Origin: an uncultured Bacteroidales bacterium
GTDB taxonomy: Bacteria > Bacteroidota > Bacteroidia > Bacteroidales > Bacteroidaceae
DNA length: 64,000 nt
Assembly: GCA_902801475.1 (NCBI GenBank)
Contig: CADCIO010000016.1
Location: 25,248 to 89,247 of the forward strand
Reading direction: 5' to 3'
Under the pieces are notes generated by a model. That model did not search any database. It was not told where the DNA came from and saw only the letters and a list, made by a program, of their open reading frames with translations. Positions 24,021 to 33,006 of the stretch are shown piece after piece; positions within the stretch are counted from its first letter, which is position 1; each line of letters begins with the position of its first letter. The translations under genes were made by a program, and so were the position numbers.

Positions 24021-25103
24021 ATGAAAAAGAAAACTGTCTTGCTTGACTTGTGTGATATTGGTAACCCGACAAGTGGATTTGGTCAGATTGCCAAGAATTA
24101 TGCAGCATGGTACTCGAAGATGGAAGATCCCTCTTTGAGGTTCCATTTCCTGCTGCCTACGGGTCATGACAAGAACTATGGCCCTTTGGTGGATGTGAGT
24201 TACAATCGCAGGAAGTTCAACAAGTATTTCCGCAAGGGACTTCCGACGGTGGATTTATGGCACTCCACCACGCAGCAGCAGTTGAAACGTCGTCGTGGGA
24301 AATGTGGCAAGTTTGTATTGACCATTCATGACCTGAACTACTTGACTGAAAAGAACTGGATTCGTCAGCAGAAACATAAGATTGTCTTGCAGCATGCCAT
24401 CAATCAGGCAGATGCCATTACGTGCATCTCAAAGTTTGTGGGGAAGCAGATAGAGGAGCAGTTCAACCTGAAGGGGAAGCCTGTCAGGGTCATCTACAAT
24501 GGGGTGGAAGACATCACGCAGGAGCCTGAAAGCAAGCCCGCCTTTGCGACTGGAAGACCTTTCTTCTTTGCCATTGGACAGATACGTCCAAAGAAGAACT
24601 TCCATCTGTTAGTGGACATGATGAAGCATTTCCCCGATCATGATTTGTATGTATGTGGAGACGACCACTTTGCCTATTCGCAGGTGGTGCGTGAACATAT
24701 CGACATGCTGCCTACCAAGAATGCCTATTTGACTGGGAAGATTGCTGCAGAAGAAAGGGTATGGCTGTACCGCCATTGTGAGGCATTCCTATTTCCAAGT
24801 GTAGGCGAGGGTTTTGGTTTGCCTGCCATTGAAGCGATGCAGTTTGGAAAGGCTGTGTTTATTTCTTCTGCCACTTGTCTGCCAGAGATTTGTGGCGATT
24901 GTGCGATGGTGTGGAAGACACTCTCTCCAGACGATATGGCGAAAAATGTGAAGCAGCGGTTGGATCAATTTTATGAGGATGCAGCACAGGTGGAGAAGGT
25001 GAAGGATCATGCCAAGGAATTCAGTTATGAGAAGCATATCGCTACCTATATAAAGTTGTACAAGGAATTGTTGTCCTTGCCAAATGAAGAGGAGGGAAAG
25101 TGA
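24021..25103 (+). CDS. GT4 family glycosyltransferase
   Basis: 360 residues. GT-B fold with the GT4 C-terminal signature: GQIRPKKNF (about 190-198), then PSVGEGFGLPAIEAMQFGKAV, where the E-x7-E motif binds the sugar nucleotide. Acts in the cytosol on a lipid-linked or LPS-core acceptor. Start at 24021 chosen over an in-frame TTG at 24006 because that lies inside the -7 box. First gene of a six-gene rightward operon. Confidence 0.9.
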   Translation: MKKKTVLLDLCDIGNPTSGFGQIAKNYAAWYSKMEDPSLRFHFLLPTGHDKNYGPLVDVSYNRRKFNKYFRKGLPTVDLWHSTTQQQLKRRRGKCGKFVLTIHDLNYLTEKNWIRQQKHKIVLQHAINQADAITCISKFVGKQIEEQFNLKGKPVRVIYNGVEDITQEPESKPAFATGRPFFFAIGQIRPKKNFHLLVDMMKHFPDHDLYVCGDDHFAYSQVVREHIDMLPTKNAYLTGKIAAEERVWLYRHCEAFLFPSVGEGFGLPAIEAMQFGKAVFISSATCLPEICGDCAMVWKTLSPDDMAKNVKQRLDQFYEDAAQVEKVKDHAKEFSYEKHIATYIKLYKELLSLPNEEEGK

Positions 25104-25909
25104 TGAAGATGCCCGTTTCACTCATTATCACCACCTACAACAATACTGTTTCGTTGGAACGTTGTCTGAAGAGCGTGGCTGCCCAAACGGTGATGCCTGA
25201 TGAAATTGTGATTGGAGATGACGGCTCGACAGAGGAGACCCGAGCGTTGATTGATGCATGGAGGGAGAGAATCAATGCTCCCATTGTGCATGTGTGGCAA
25301 GAAGATAAGGGGTTCAGGGCTGCACGCATCAGGAACAAGTCAATTGCACAGGCTAAGAACGACTACCTCATTCTGATCGATGGTGATATTGTGCTAGAGC
25401 GTCACTTTGTGGAAAACCATCTGCGTTTGGCAAAGCCTGGATACTTCATTTGTGGTAGCAGGATCAGAATGAGGGAACCGTTGACACGTCGGTATATGAA
25501 GAGCAATCTCGCCACCGTCCCACTCCGTTGGTTGCCCAAAGACCGTTTCTTGAACGCGGTTCGTTGTGTACCGCTCAGTATGCTGGTGGCAGACATTTAT
25601 GGTCAGCACCCCATCGACAAGGGCAGGAGCTGCAACATGTCTTTCTGGAAGGCTGACATCGTTAAGGTGAACGGCTTCAACGAGGATTTTGTGGGTTGGG
25701 GACTAGAAGACAGCGATTTCATTGCCCGCATGAGACGGGCAGGGGTGAAGAAACGCTTTCTGAAGTTTGGGGGCATCCAGTACCACTTATGGCATAAGGA
25801 ACGTCAGCTCGTAGATGGCAAGGCAAGGAAACGTCTGGTGCAAGGTGTCATCGACGGCAAAATCCCGTTCTTCTGTCCCAACGGATACAACCAGCACATC
25901 CAGCAATAG
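25103..25909 (+). CDS. GT2 family glycosyltransferase with galactosyltransferase-type C-terminus
   Basis: 268 residues. GT-A fold: SLIITTYNN at the start, GDDGSTE near 33-39, LIDGDIV (D-x-D site) near 92-98, and the GT7C-like end NGFNEDFVGWGLEDSDF found in chondroitin/galactosyl transferases. The ATG shares its first base with the upstream stop (TGATG), so translation is coupled. Confidence 0.9.
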   Translation: MKMPVSLIITTYNNTVSLERCLKSVAAQTVMPDEIVIGDDGSTEETRALIDAWRERINAPIVHVWQEDKGFRAARIRNKSIAQAKNDYLILIDGDIVLERHFVENHLRLAKPGYFICGSRIRMREPLTRRYMKSNLATVPLRWLPKDRFLNAVRCVPLSMLVADIYGQHPIDKGRSCNMSFWKADIVKVNGFNEDFVGWGLEDSDFIARMRRAGVKKRFLKFGGIQYHLWHKERQLVDGKARKRLVQGVIDGKIPFFCPNGYNQHIQQ

Positions 25910-25943
25910 CATCATCATAGACACGCTCTTATCATATTAGACC

Positions 25944-26840
25944 ATGTGTATCATTTATCTTGACTACGGTGGCAGCATAGCCAATCAAATGCAGACCCAT
26001 TTCTCTGTGCTGTCGTATCTGGCTCACACGACAAGGAAGCCTCGCATCCTTGTTGTGACTGACCATGCAGCGGCTTATCAGCGGCTGGCTGACTGTGTCG
26101 AGACGATGGAGGTGACCCCAGAGATGCTCCAAGAGTGGCGTGGTGAGAAAAACTATTCTTTCCGTATCAAGATTAAGGCTGTTCAGTACGCTGTTGAGCA
26201 GCTGATGAAGGATGCAGATCCACCAGCATCCGTCATGTTCATGGACAGCGACACCTTTGCCATTGGCAATTGGGATGCGCTGTATGATGATGTGGAAGCT
26301 GGTATGGCCTATATGCAGAAGAATGAAGGAATGCCCTATCTGACTCACGGTTCTTCTCAGCGACTCTGGAACGATGTGAAGGGGAAGCGGTATGTTGGTA
26401 TCACAATGGATGAAAAGGCTGAGATGTGGAACTCAGGTGTCATCGGCATGCCCATCTCTAAGGCTTCGGCTGTATGCGAACTGACACTTCGCCTGTGTGA
26501 TGAGATGCTGGCTGACGGCGTCCGTAGCTTCAATGTGGAGCAGTTCTGTTTCTCGTTGGCGTTGCGTCATCATTGTCAGGAGATTCATTCCGCTGAGCCA
26601 TATATGTGTCATTACTGGGGCAACAAAGAAGGATGGAACCTGCTGCAAGGTTCGTTTTTCACCCGTTCTCTGATGGAGCAGCATACGTTGGAAGAAGACA
26701 TGCAGCTCATCAGAGAGTTGGACGTGTCCTCCGTTCCTTACTACGTGAGGTCACCCATCTGGCGCAAACGGTTCCTGAAGTGGATTGACCATATCGCCCC
26801 GTTGAAGAATCTACAATATCTGAAGAAAACAAAAGACTAA
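25944..26840 (+). CDS. Putative GT-A type glycosyltransferase
   Basis: 298 residues, soluble. I do not recognise a named family. The FMDSDTFAIGN stretch (about 98-108) is a D-x-D metal/nucleotide-sugar site as in GT-A enzymes, and EMWNSGVIGM fits the acceptor loop of such folds. Lying inside a glycan operon, it is probably a glycosyltransferase acting on the same oligosaccharide. Confidence 0.65.
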   Translation: MCIIYLDYGGSIANQMQTHFSVLSYLAHTTRKPRILVVTDHAAAYQRLADCVETMEVTPEMLQEWRGEKNYSFRIKIKAVQYAVEQLMKDADPPASVMFMDSDTFAIGNWDALYDDVEAGMAYMQKNEGMPYLTHGSSQRLWNDVKGKRYVGITMDEKAEMWNSGVIGMPISKASAVCELTLRLCDEMLADGVRSFNVEQFCFSLALRHHCQEIHSAEPYMCHYWGNKEGWNLLQGSFFTRSLMEQHTLEEDMQLIRELDVSSVPYYVRSPIWRKRFLKWIDHIAPLKNLQYLKKTKD

Positions 26841-26845
26841 ATATT

Positions 26846-27694
26846 ATGCGACTGATCAATACTGCAAACTACGACATCAAGACATTGCAGGGAAGGCTTG
26901 TCCCGATGCTTGAATGTATTGACAAGGTGTGCCGTGAGCATCACTTGCGTTACTATTTATGGGCAGGAACGATGCTTGGAGCCATCAGACACAAGGGTTT
27001 CATTCCATGGGATGACGACATGGACATCTGTATGCCGCGTCCTGATTATGACCTCTTGCTGGCACATTGTCAGGAATGGATGCCTGCACCTTTCGAGGTG
27101 GTGGGGCCACACAACCGTGCTGACTACCCCTACCCTTTTGCAAAGGTGGAAGACGCCAGTACGACAGTGTTAGAACGTCCTGACTTCAACTTCCCAGAGG
27201 GCATCTATGTAGATATTTTCCCCATTGATGGCATCCCCTCAGATCCGGATGTGCAAAAAAAGCATCTGAAGAAGTATAAATTTTGGCGTCATCTGCTTTT
27301 CTTCCGCGGAAGAGACCCCTTCAAGCATGGACACGGACCTCGTTCGTGGTGGCCTCAGCTTATCCACAAGATGTTTTCCTTGAAACAGTTGCAGGATAAG
27401 GTGCAAGGTTTCATGACGAAGTATAAGTTCGATGATTGCGAATATGTGATAGATTACGACTCTGTCTTTCGTGGCATTGTGGCGAAAAAGATTTTGGGCG
27501 ATCCGAAAGAGTATGAATTTGAGGGGAAGATGTTCATGGGCGTTTCGGATGCTCACCAGTATCTGACAGAGATGTATGGTGACTACATGACACCACCTCC
27601 CAAGGAAAAGCAGATTCAGCATAACTTCTATTATATCAATTTGGATTTGCCTTATCGCGAATTTGCTAAACAGAATAATATCAATATCTCCTGA
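26846..27694 (+). CDS. LicD family phosphotransferase
   Basis: 282 residues. The diagnostic LicD motif is intact: WAGTMLGAIRHKGFIPWDDD (39-58) followed by MDI and later GIYVDIFPIDG. LicD proteins transfer phosphocholine or a similar phospho-alcohol from its CDP carrier to glycans. A paralogue is at 30332-31147, and the probable CDP donor enzyme is at 31250-31969. It starts 5 bp after the previous gene. Confidence 0.9.
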   Translation: MRLINTANYDIKTLQGRLVPMLECIDKVCREHHLRYYLWAGTMLGAIRHKGFIPWDDDMDICMPRPDYDLLLAHCQEWMPAPFEVVGPHNRADYPYPFAKVEDASTTVLERPDFNFPEGIYVDIFPIDGIPSDPDVQKKHLKKYKFWRHLLFFRGRDPFKHGHGPRSWWPQLIHKMFSLKQLQDKVQGFMTKYKFDDCEYVIDYDSVFRGIVAKKILGDPKEYEFEGKMFMGVSDAHQYLTEMYGDYMTPPPKEKQIQHNFYYINLDLPYREFAKQNNINIS

Positions 27695-28443
27695 TGAATT
27701 ATAAGTCTATTATTAATCCCAAGTATACCTCGTTAGTTAAATTTGTCAATGAGTTGCCCCAGAAATTTGACAGGGAAGGTGTGCTCATTTATGACTCACG
27801 CAACCAGGTGAGGGTGTTCAAGGTCGATGGTGAGAAAATTGTGGTGAAGCGTTATCATCGCTCCTTGTTTCACCAACGCATTGACTATACATTCCGCCGT
27901 CCGAGCAAAGCCAAACGAGCTTATACCTATGCTTTGAAGCTTCTGGAGCTACAAATTAACACCCCGGAACCTATTGCTTGCATAGAGGGGTATCATTGGG
28001 GCTTGTATAAGGAGGGCTTTTTCGTTTCTGCCTTTTGTGGTGACCCCGATGCCCGTATATTGCGAGAGGAATGGGAGGAGCATGATGATCTTTTCAATGC
28101 ATTAGCGCATTTCCTTGTGGATATGCATGAGAAGGGGTTCATGCATGGTGACACTAACCTCTCGAACTTCCTTTATCGAAAGGATGAGAAATCTCCTACG
28201 GGTTATTGTATCACGACGATTGACATCAATCGCTCCAGATTCGTAGAGAATCCTTCCAGAGAAGATTGTGTCAGGAATCTGATGCGCTTGACGCATGTAC
28301 GTCCAGCATTGCAGAAACTTGTTGGTCTCTATGCCGAACTGCGAGGTTGGAATGCGGAATGGGCGTCAGTCTTAGCCATTCAGAAGCTCGAAGCGTTTGA
28401 AAAGCGAAGAGAACTGAAGCATAAGATGCGTAAGAAGAAATGA
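27694..28443 (+). CDS. Lipopolysaccharide kinase (Kdo/WaaP family)
   Basis: 249 residues with a protein-kinase-like fold: VVKRY with the ATP-binding lysine near 51, the catalytic loop HGDTNLSNFLY (about 149-159) and the DFG-like IDINRSR. Such enzymes phosphorylate Kdo or heptose in the LPS core on the cytosolic side. It shares one base with the LicD stop and overlaps the next gene by ATGA. This is the best evidence that the locus builds LPS core rather than capsule. Confidence 0.88.
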   Translation: MNYKSIINPKYTSLVKFVNELPQKFDREGVLIYDSRNQVRVFKVDGEKIVVKRYHRSLFHQRIDYTFRRPSKAKRAYTYALKLLELQINTPEPIACIEGYHWGLYKEGFFVSAFCGDPDARILREEWEEHDDLFNALAHFLVDMHEKGFMHGDTNLSNFLYRKDEKSPTGYCITTIDINRSRFVENPSREDCVRNLMRLTHVRPALQKLVGLYAELRGWNAEWASVLAIQKLEAFEKRRELKHKMRKKK

Positions 28444-29348
28444 ACTGCATGGTATCTTTTATCATATTAAACTACAACACGCCTGATATAACGGCCCAAT
28501 GTGTCCAATCCATAGAGACTTTTTATGGGAATGAGGACTATGAAATCATCATTGTGGACAACCACAGTGAGCAGGCGAATTATGAGCGCTTGGTGCAACT
28601 CAATCAGGGGCGTCATCAAATCATTCGGAGCAAGCTCAACACAGGGTTCGGATTGGGGAACATGCTGGGAGCAGAACAGGCAACAGGTGACTATTTGTGC
28701 TTCTTGAATAGTGATGTGCAGTTGGTGGAAGACTGCATTACTCCCTTGGTGGAGTATTTGTCAACCCATTCGGAAGTTGGGGTGATTACTCCACAACAAT
28801 ATCGCCCTAATGGCAGAGCTTTTGCTTTCCGTCACAAGTTCGGCATTCGTCGGGATTTGTTTGGCGATGACATCTTTGAGTACCTGTTCCCCAAGAAATA
28901 CCCGAAGCGCAGCAATCTTTCCCGTACAGAGCCTTTCGTGGTTTCTGAAATCAACGGTAGTTTTATGATGTTCCGTACGACTGTCTTTTGGGAGATAGGT
29001 GGTTTCGACACAAACATCTTCCTTTTCCACGAGGAATACGATATTGCTCGCCGGTTGGAAGCATTAGGATATACGAATGTGGTGTTTCCGACGGTCAGGT
29101 TTTTGCATGCACATGGTGCATCCTCTTCCGAAAACAAGAGGGACATTCGAAAGGAGAGGTTCATTTCAAAAATTTATTGTTACAGCAAGTACCATCATCC
29201 CTTGATGACGGGATTGTTTCGTTTTGAGAACATTGTGATGAAATTGTTCTCTCCCAAGAATTGGTATTTGATTCCTGTCTTCCTGACGGGTAACACGCTC
29301 GCATTGTCCATGCGTCCATCGGTTCGAGGCAGGAAGGGGAAAAAGTAA
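28440..29348 (+). CDS. GT2 family glycosyltransferase, rhamnosyltransferase-like
   Basis: 302 residues. SFIILNYNTPD at the start, IIVDNHSEQ near 37-45, FLNSDV (D-x-D equivalent) near 86-91, and the HEEYDIARRL motif near 206-215 place it with WbbL-like GT2 enzymes. Last gene of the rightward glycan operon; converges with the next gene across a 10-bp gap. Confidence 0.9.
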   Translation: MNCMVSFIILNYNTPDITAQCVQSIETFYGNEDYEIIIVDNHSEQANYERLVQLNQGRHQIIRSKLNTGFGLGNMLGAEQATGDYLCFLNSDVQLVEDCITPLVEYLSTHSEVGVITPQQYRPNGRAFAFRHKFGIRRDLFGDDIFEYLFPKKYPKRSNLSRTEPFVVSEINGSFMMFRTTVFWEIGGFDTNIFLFHEEYDIARRLEALGYTNVVFPTVRFLHAHGASSSENKRDIRKERFISKIYCYSKYHHPLMTGLFRFENIVMKLFSPKNWYLIPVFLTGNTLALSMRPSVRGRKGKK

Positions 29349-29358
29349 AGGAATAGAG

Positions 29359-30312
29359 TTATTTGAGCAGTTTGGAGATAACGGAACCCCAAAGACGAAT
29401 GCTTTGCAGGTGTCGTGGGCTTTTCTGGAAAATACGCAGCACCATCCGTTTCGATTTCTTCGACTTTGCAGATAGGGTGTTTAACAAACGCTCCGTATGC
29501 TCCCAGTCTTCTTCTGTTTCTATATTGGGCGTGATTCTTCTGATTTTCTCAAAGATGTAAGCGATCTGCTCGTCTTTACAGAAGTCATCAATGTCCTCTA
29601 CCCATAGTTCCAATACAAAGAAAAGGAAATGGTCTTTCTTCTTCGTCATGGTGTCCATGATGCCACTGGGTCGCAAGATCGTGTAGTGGTAGGTCTTGTC
29701 CAGTAAGAAAGCGATGGCACGTACCGTTTTCGATAGTCCCCATTGCCACATCTCATCTTCGTGTAAGAATCCCTCTTTGAAGAAGAGTCCATTGTCAACG
29801 ACAAACTCCCTTTTGATCAGTTTGTTCCAACAGGTGGTGGGCAAATAGTTGAGTGTTAGGAATTTCTTCTTGATCCATTTCCTGTCATCAGAGAACGCTG
29901 GCAATTTCTTTCCCTCCAAACGTGCCCATTTGCTATTGCAGAAGGTGTTTCCTTGTATGAGATTAGCTGTAGGGTACTTGGTGGCCATATTCATCATTTT
30001 CTCCAGACAGTCATTGGTCATCCAATCATCGGGGTCGATGAAATACAGGTATTTCCCTTTGGCCTGACGAATACCGGTATTGCGTGCAGCAGAAACACCC
30101 TTGTTCTGTTCGTGATGAATGATTTGAAATGGAATAGGACCAGAATAGTCCGCGATGAACTGTTCGGCAACGGCAATGCTGTTGTCTGTTCCGCAATCAT
30201 CAATCACCAAGCATTCCACTCCATCCGTATAGGTCTGTGTAGCGATGGATTCCAGGCACTTGGCAATATAATCTTGTACGTTATAGGTAGGGATGATGAT
30301 GGAGATGTTCAT
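29359..30312 (-). CDS. GT2 family glycosyltransferase
   Basis: 317 residues. ISIIIPTYNVQDY at the start, IDDCGTDNS near 37-45, and YFIDPDDW with the D-x-D site near 90-97. The C-terminal part has no clear signature and no membrane segment. Last gene of the leftward glycan operon, 19 bp after LicD. Confidence 0.9.
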   Translation of the reverse strand: MNISIIIPTYNVQDYIAKCLESIATQTYTDGVECLVIDDCGTDNSIAVAEQFIADYSGPIPFQIIHHEQNKGVSAARNTGIRQAKGKYLYFIDPDDWMTNDCLEKMMNMATKYPTANLIQGNTFCNSKWARLEGKKLPAFSDDRKWIKKKFLTLNYLPTTCWNKLIKREFVVDNGLFFKEGFLHEDEMWQWGLSKTVRAIAFLLDKTYHYTILRPSGIMDTMTKKKDHFLFFVLELWVEDIDDFCKDEQIAYIFEKIRRITPNIETEEDWEHTERLLNTLSAKSKKSKRMVLRIFQKSPRHLQSIRLWGSVISKLLK

Positions 30313-30331
30313 AACTTGATACCGGCTGGTC

Positions 30332-31147
30332 TTAATGGGTGTCTGACTCTCTGTACGGCTTCTCCAAATCTAACAGGTGGAAGTTGTGCTGTCGCTGCTT
30401 GGAACCAGGAGGAATGGTCATGTAGTCGCCATATTTCTGCGACAGGTAGGCATCAGGATGCTCTGCACCCATCACTTGTTTATCCTCAAAGAGAATGGGG
30501 GTAGGTGTGCCCAAGATACTTCGTGGCATGATGCCCTTTCTGCCGTCATCATGATCCACCACCAGCTCAGAGGCATCAAAGTCATACGCTTTCTGCATCC
30601 GTTTCATCTTCTCCTGCACCTCTTCCAAGGTGTAGAACTTTCGGCACAACAGGGGAATCCATGATGAAGGTCCATGTCCGTGTCGGTAGGGGTCTCGATA
30701 AAGGAAATACTGCACCTTTTTCAGGTAGAAGTATCGGGCAAAGTGCCAACGTTGCACGATGGGGTTGGCTGTCATGCCATCCAATGGGAACACGTCAATA
30801 TAGATGCCTCCCAGATATTTCAGGTGCATACGTTCGATGAGCGTGGTACTGGCATCCTGAATCTTCGCAAAGGGCAACGGGTATGTCTTGTCTGTCTCGT
30901 AACTGACCACCTCGAACGGTGTTGGCATCCATTCCTTGGCATGTGTCATCAGCAGATCGTAGTCCTTGCGCGGCATACCGATGTCGAGGTCATCGTCCCA
31001 AGGGATGAAACCCTTGTGGCGCACAGCTCCCAACAGGGTGCCAGCGATGATATAATAACGCAATCCATGTTCCTCGCACACCTGATGTACAGCCATCAAA
31101 ATGTCGAGAATGCGCAATTGCAACGGACGTATGTCGTAGGATGCCAT
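30332..31147 (-). CDS. LicD family phosphotransferase (second copy)
   Basis: 271 residues. AGTLLGAVRHKGFIPWDDD and DIGMPRKDYDLL match the LicD signature, and GIYIDVFPLDGM follows. About half of the residues match the copy at 26846-27694, so both arose by duplication but sit on opposite strands in converging operons. Presumably the two place a phospho-substituent at different sites. It lies 102 bp downstream of the nucleotidyltransferase gene, across a stable inverted repeat. Confidence 0.9.
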   Translation of the reverse strand: MASYDIRPLQLRILDILMAVHQVCEEHGLRYYIIAGTLLGAVRHKGFIPWDDDLDIGMPRKDYDLLMTHAKEWMPTPFEVVSYETDKTYPLPFAKIQDASTTLIERMHLKYLGGIYIDVFPLDGMTANPIVQRWHFARYFYLKKVQYFLYRDPYRHGHGPSSWIPLLCRKFYTLEEVQEKMKRMQKAYDFDASELVVDHDDGRKGIMPRSILGTPTPILFEDKQVMGAEHPDAYLSQKYGDYMTIPPGSKQRQHNFHLLDLEKPYRESDTH

Positions 31148-31169
31148 AGAGATGTTAAGTTAAAAGTGA

Positions 31170-31236
31170 AAAACTAAAAACTAAAAGTTTAAGTTACTAT
31201 TGTACAGAGTAATTTTCACTTTTAGTTTTTAGTTTT
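31170..31236. repeat. 19-bp inverted repeat made of ACTAAAA heptads
   Basis: Perfect arms at 31170-31188 and 31218-31236 with a 29-nt loop. The heptad pattern continues to the TAA stop (31250-31252) of the nucleotidyltransferase gene. Confidence 0.85.
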
Positions 31237-31249
31237 ATAGTTTTTAGTT

Positions 31250-31969
31250 TTAATTGGCGTCTTTAGATGCTAGCTCAAAGTCCTCCACAGTGTCCAGTTC
31301 GACGGAGAAGAGGTCGGTGGTGTCTTCAATCCAGAAGGTGTGTCCTTGTGGAATGAGTCGTTCGAAGGCACGTTCGTAGAAGATATTCACCAGCCCTTCC
31401 TTTTCCATCATCACCTCCAACTCTTTGTAGAGGGCTGTAGTGTAGGAGGCAGACATCCGTTCGATGCCAATCGACTCTCCGGCTGCGTCGGCAATGGCAC
31501 AGGTCTTGCTGATTTCCTTCACCATCCCTTCGCCATCGGGCACAATCTTCATCTCTTCTTCGCCTAATGGGTGATTGTTGAGTGCCAGAATGTCCTGATG
31601 TTCTGATGCCAAGAGGCGTGTCACAATCTGAGGGTCGAAAAGGATGTCGCTGTCCAGCAATAGCATTTCCTTGCCCTCCACTTCTGGACGTGCCAACCAA
31701 AGGGAGTAGATGTTGTTGGTGGAAGCGTACAGCTCATTATATATATATGTAATGGAGACATCCTTGTATCGGTTGTTGAGGAATGCCTCGATTTGTTCAT
31801 GCAGATAGCCCGTCACCACCACAAACTCTGTGATGCCGTTCTGGATGAGTCCGTCGAAGGAGCGTTGCAGAAGGCACTTGTCCCCAATTTTCAAGAGGCA
31901 TTTGGGACAGTTGTTCGTGAGTGGTCGCAGACGTGATGCGATGCCTGCTGCAAGAATCACTGCTTTCAT
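31250..31969 (-). CDS. LicC-like nucleotidyltransferase
   Basis: 239 residues. The start VILAAGIASRLRPLT is the nucleotide-binding motif of sugar/choline-phosphate nucleotidyltransferases, NCPKCLLKIGDK resembles the LicC lysine region, and LLLDSDILF holds the metal aspartates. With two LicD genes nearby, a CTP:phosphocholine (or phosphoethanolamine) cytidylyltransferase is the best guess; a sugar-1-phosphate transferase is possible. The start overlaps the PLP-enzyme stop by ATGA, so the two are made together. Confidence 0.8.
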   Translation of the reverse strand: MKAVILAAGIASRLRPLTNNCPKCLLKIGDKCLLQRSFDGLIQNGITEFVVVTGYLHEQIEAFLNNRYKDVSITYIYNELYASTNNIYSLWLARPEVEGKEMLLLDSDILFDPQIVTRLLASEHQDILALNNHPLGEEEMKIVPDGEGMVKEISKTCAIADAAGESIGIERMSASYTTALYKELEVMMEKEGLVNIFYERAFERLIPQGHTFWIEDTTDLFSVELDTVEDFELASKDAN

Positions 31970-33000
31970 GCTGTTGCGAGGCGTTTAATGGTGTCACAAA
32001 CCACTTGTGTCTGTTCTGGACGTCCCAAGGTGATGCGCAAGCATGACTCCAGTCCAGGGTCACCCATGAACTTGATCTTGTAGTCCTGTGCTGCCAGTTC
32101 CTTTTGCAGTGCCTCCTTGATGGCGATGGGATACTTGATGAGGATGAAGTTCGCTACGCTCTTATACACCTTGAATCCAGGCAAATTGCCCAATTCTTTC
32201 TTGTAGAGCTGACGTCCCCATTCCATCTGGTCAGCTACCTTGCGGTAGTGCTCATCGCTGTCGAGGGCAGCCAAAGCCACAGCCTCGCTGAAGCGGTTAT
32301 AGCCCAGATATTTGTTCACATAGCTGAGGAACTGGTCGTGGCCCTTGCCGATGAAACCAAAGCCGCAGCGCAGACCTGGCAGTCCGTAGAACTTCGACAG
32401 GGTACGTGAAATGATGAGGTTAGAATACTTGTTCACCAGTGGGGCAATATAATCCACATCACTGGTGATGAACGAAGCATAGGCTTCATCCACCAGCACC
32501 ATCGTGTCGTTAGGGATGTTCTCCATGATGCGGCCAATCTCCTCACTGCTGAGGCTATTGCCCGTAGGGTTGTTGGGCGATGCCAACAGCAACATGCGTG
32601 GGTGTACACGGTTGGTATATTCAATGATTTCATCTACATCGTAGGCGAAGGTGTCCTCCTTCTCATGCAAGGGATACATCTCGAACACGCCATCACATTC
32701 GCTGGCCACTCTGTTGTAGTACCACCATGAAAACTCTGGGATAAGAATTTTCCTGTTGTCACCCTTTGTCAGGAAATAGTGGATGGAATTCTTCAGGATG
32801 TCTTCACCTCCGTATGCCAGCAGCACCTGCTCCTCTGGCACACCATAAATCTCGCTCACCTGTACACTGACCACACTCTTCTTTCCCTGATCATAGATGC
32901 GTGTATAGAAGCATAAATCTTTGGGGTCAAAGTTCTTGATGGCGTCCTTCACTTTCTGCGAAGGCTCAAAGTTAAATTCGTTTCTGTCAAGAAAATTCAT
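31966..33000 (-). CDS. PLP enzyme of the HisC/CobD fold
   Basis: 344 residues. Fold-type I aminotransferase motifs: SPNNPTG (141-147), VDEAY (170-174) and the PLP lysine Lys203 in TLSKFYGLPGLRCGF. The KFY-x-LPGLR form recalls CobD (threonine-phosphate decarboxylase) as much as HisC, and no histidine genes are nearby. Overlapping the LicC-like gene, it may decarboxylate an O-phospho-amino acid to a phospho-amino-alcohol (for example phosphoserine to phosphoethanolamine). That is an inference; an ordinary aminotransferase acting on phosphonoacetaldehyde or a sugar is the alternative. Confidence 0.75.
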   Translation of the reverse strand: MNFLDRNEFNFEPSQKVKDAIKNFDPKDLCFYTRIYDQGKKSVVSVQVSEIYGVPEEQVLLAYGGEDILKNSIHYFLTKGDNRKILIPEFSWWYYNRVASECDGVFEMYPLHEKEDTFAYDVDEIIEYTNRVHPRMLLLASPNNPTGNSLSSEEIGRIMENIPNDTMVLVDEAYASFITSDVDYIAPLVNKYSNLIISRTLSKFYGLPGLRCGFGFIGKGHDQFLSYVNKYLGYNRFSEAVALAALDSDEHYRKVADQMEWGRQLYKKELGNLPGFKVYKSVANFILIKYPIAIKEALQKELAAQDYKIKFMGDPGLESCLRITLGRPEQTQVVCDTIKRLATA

Positions 33001-33006
33001 ATCTCT

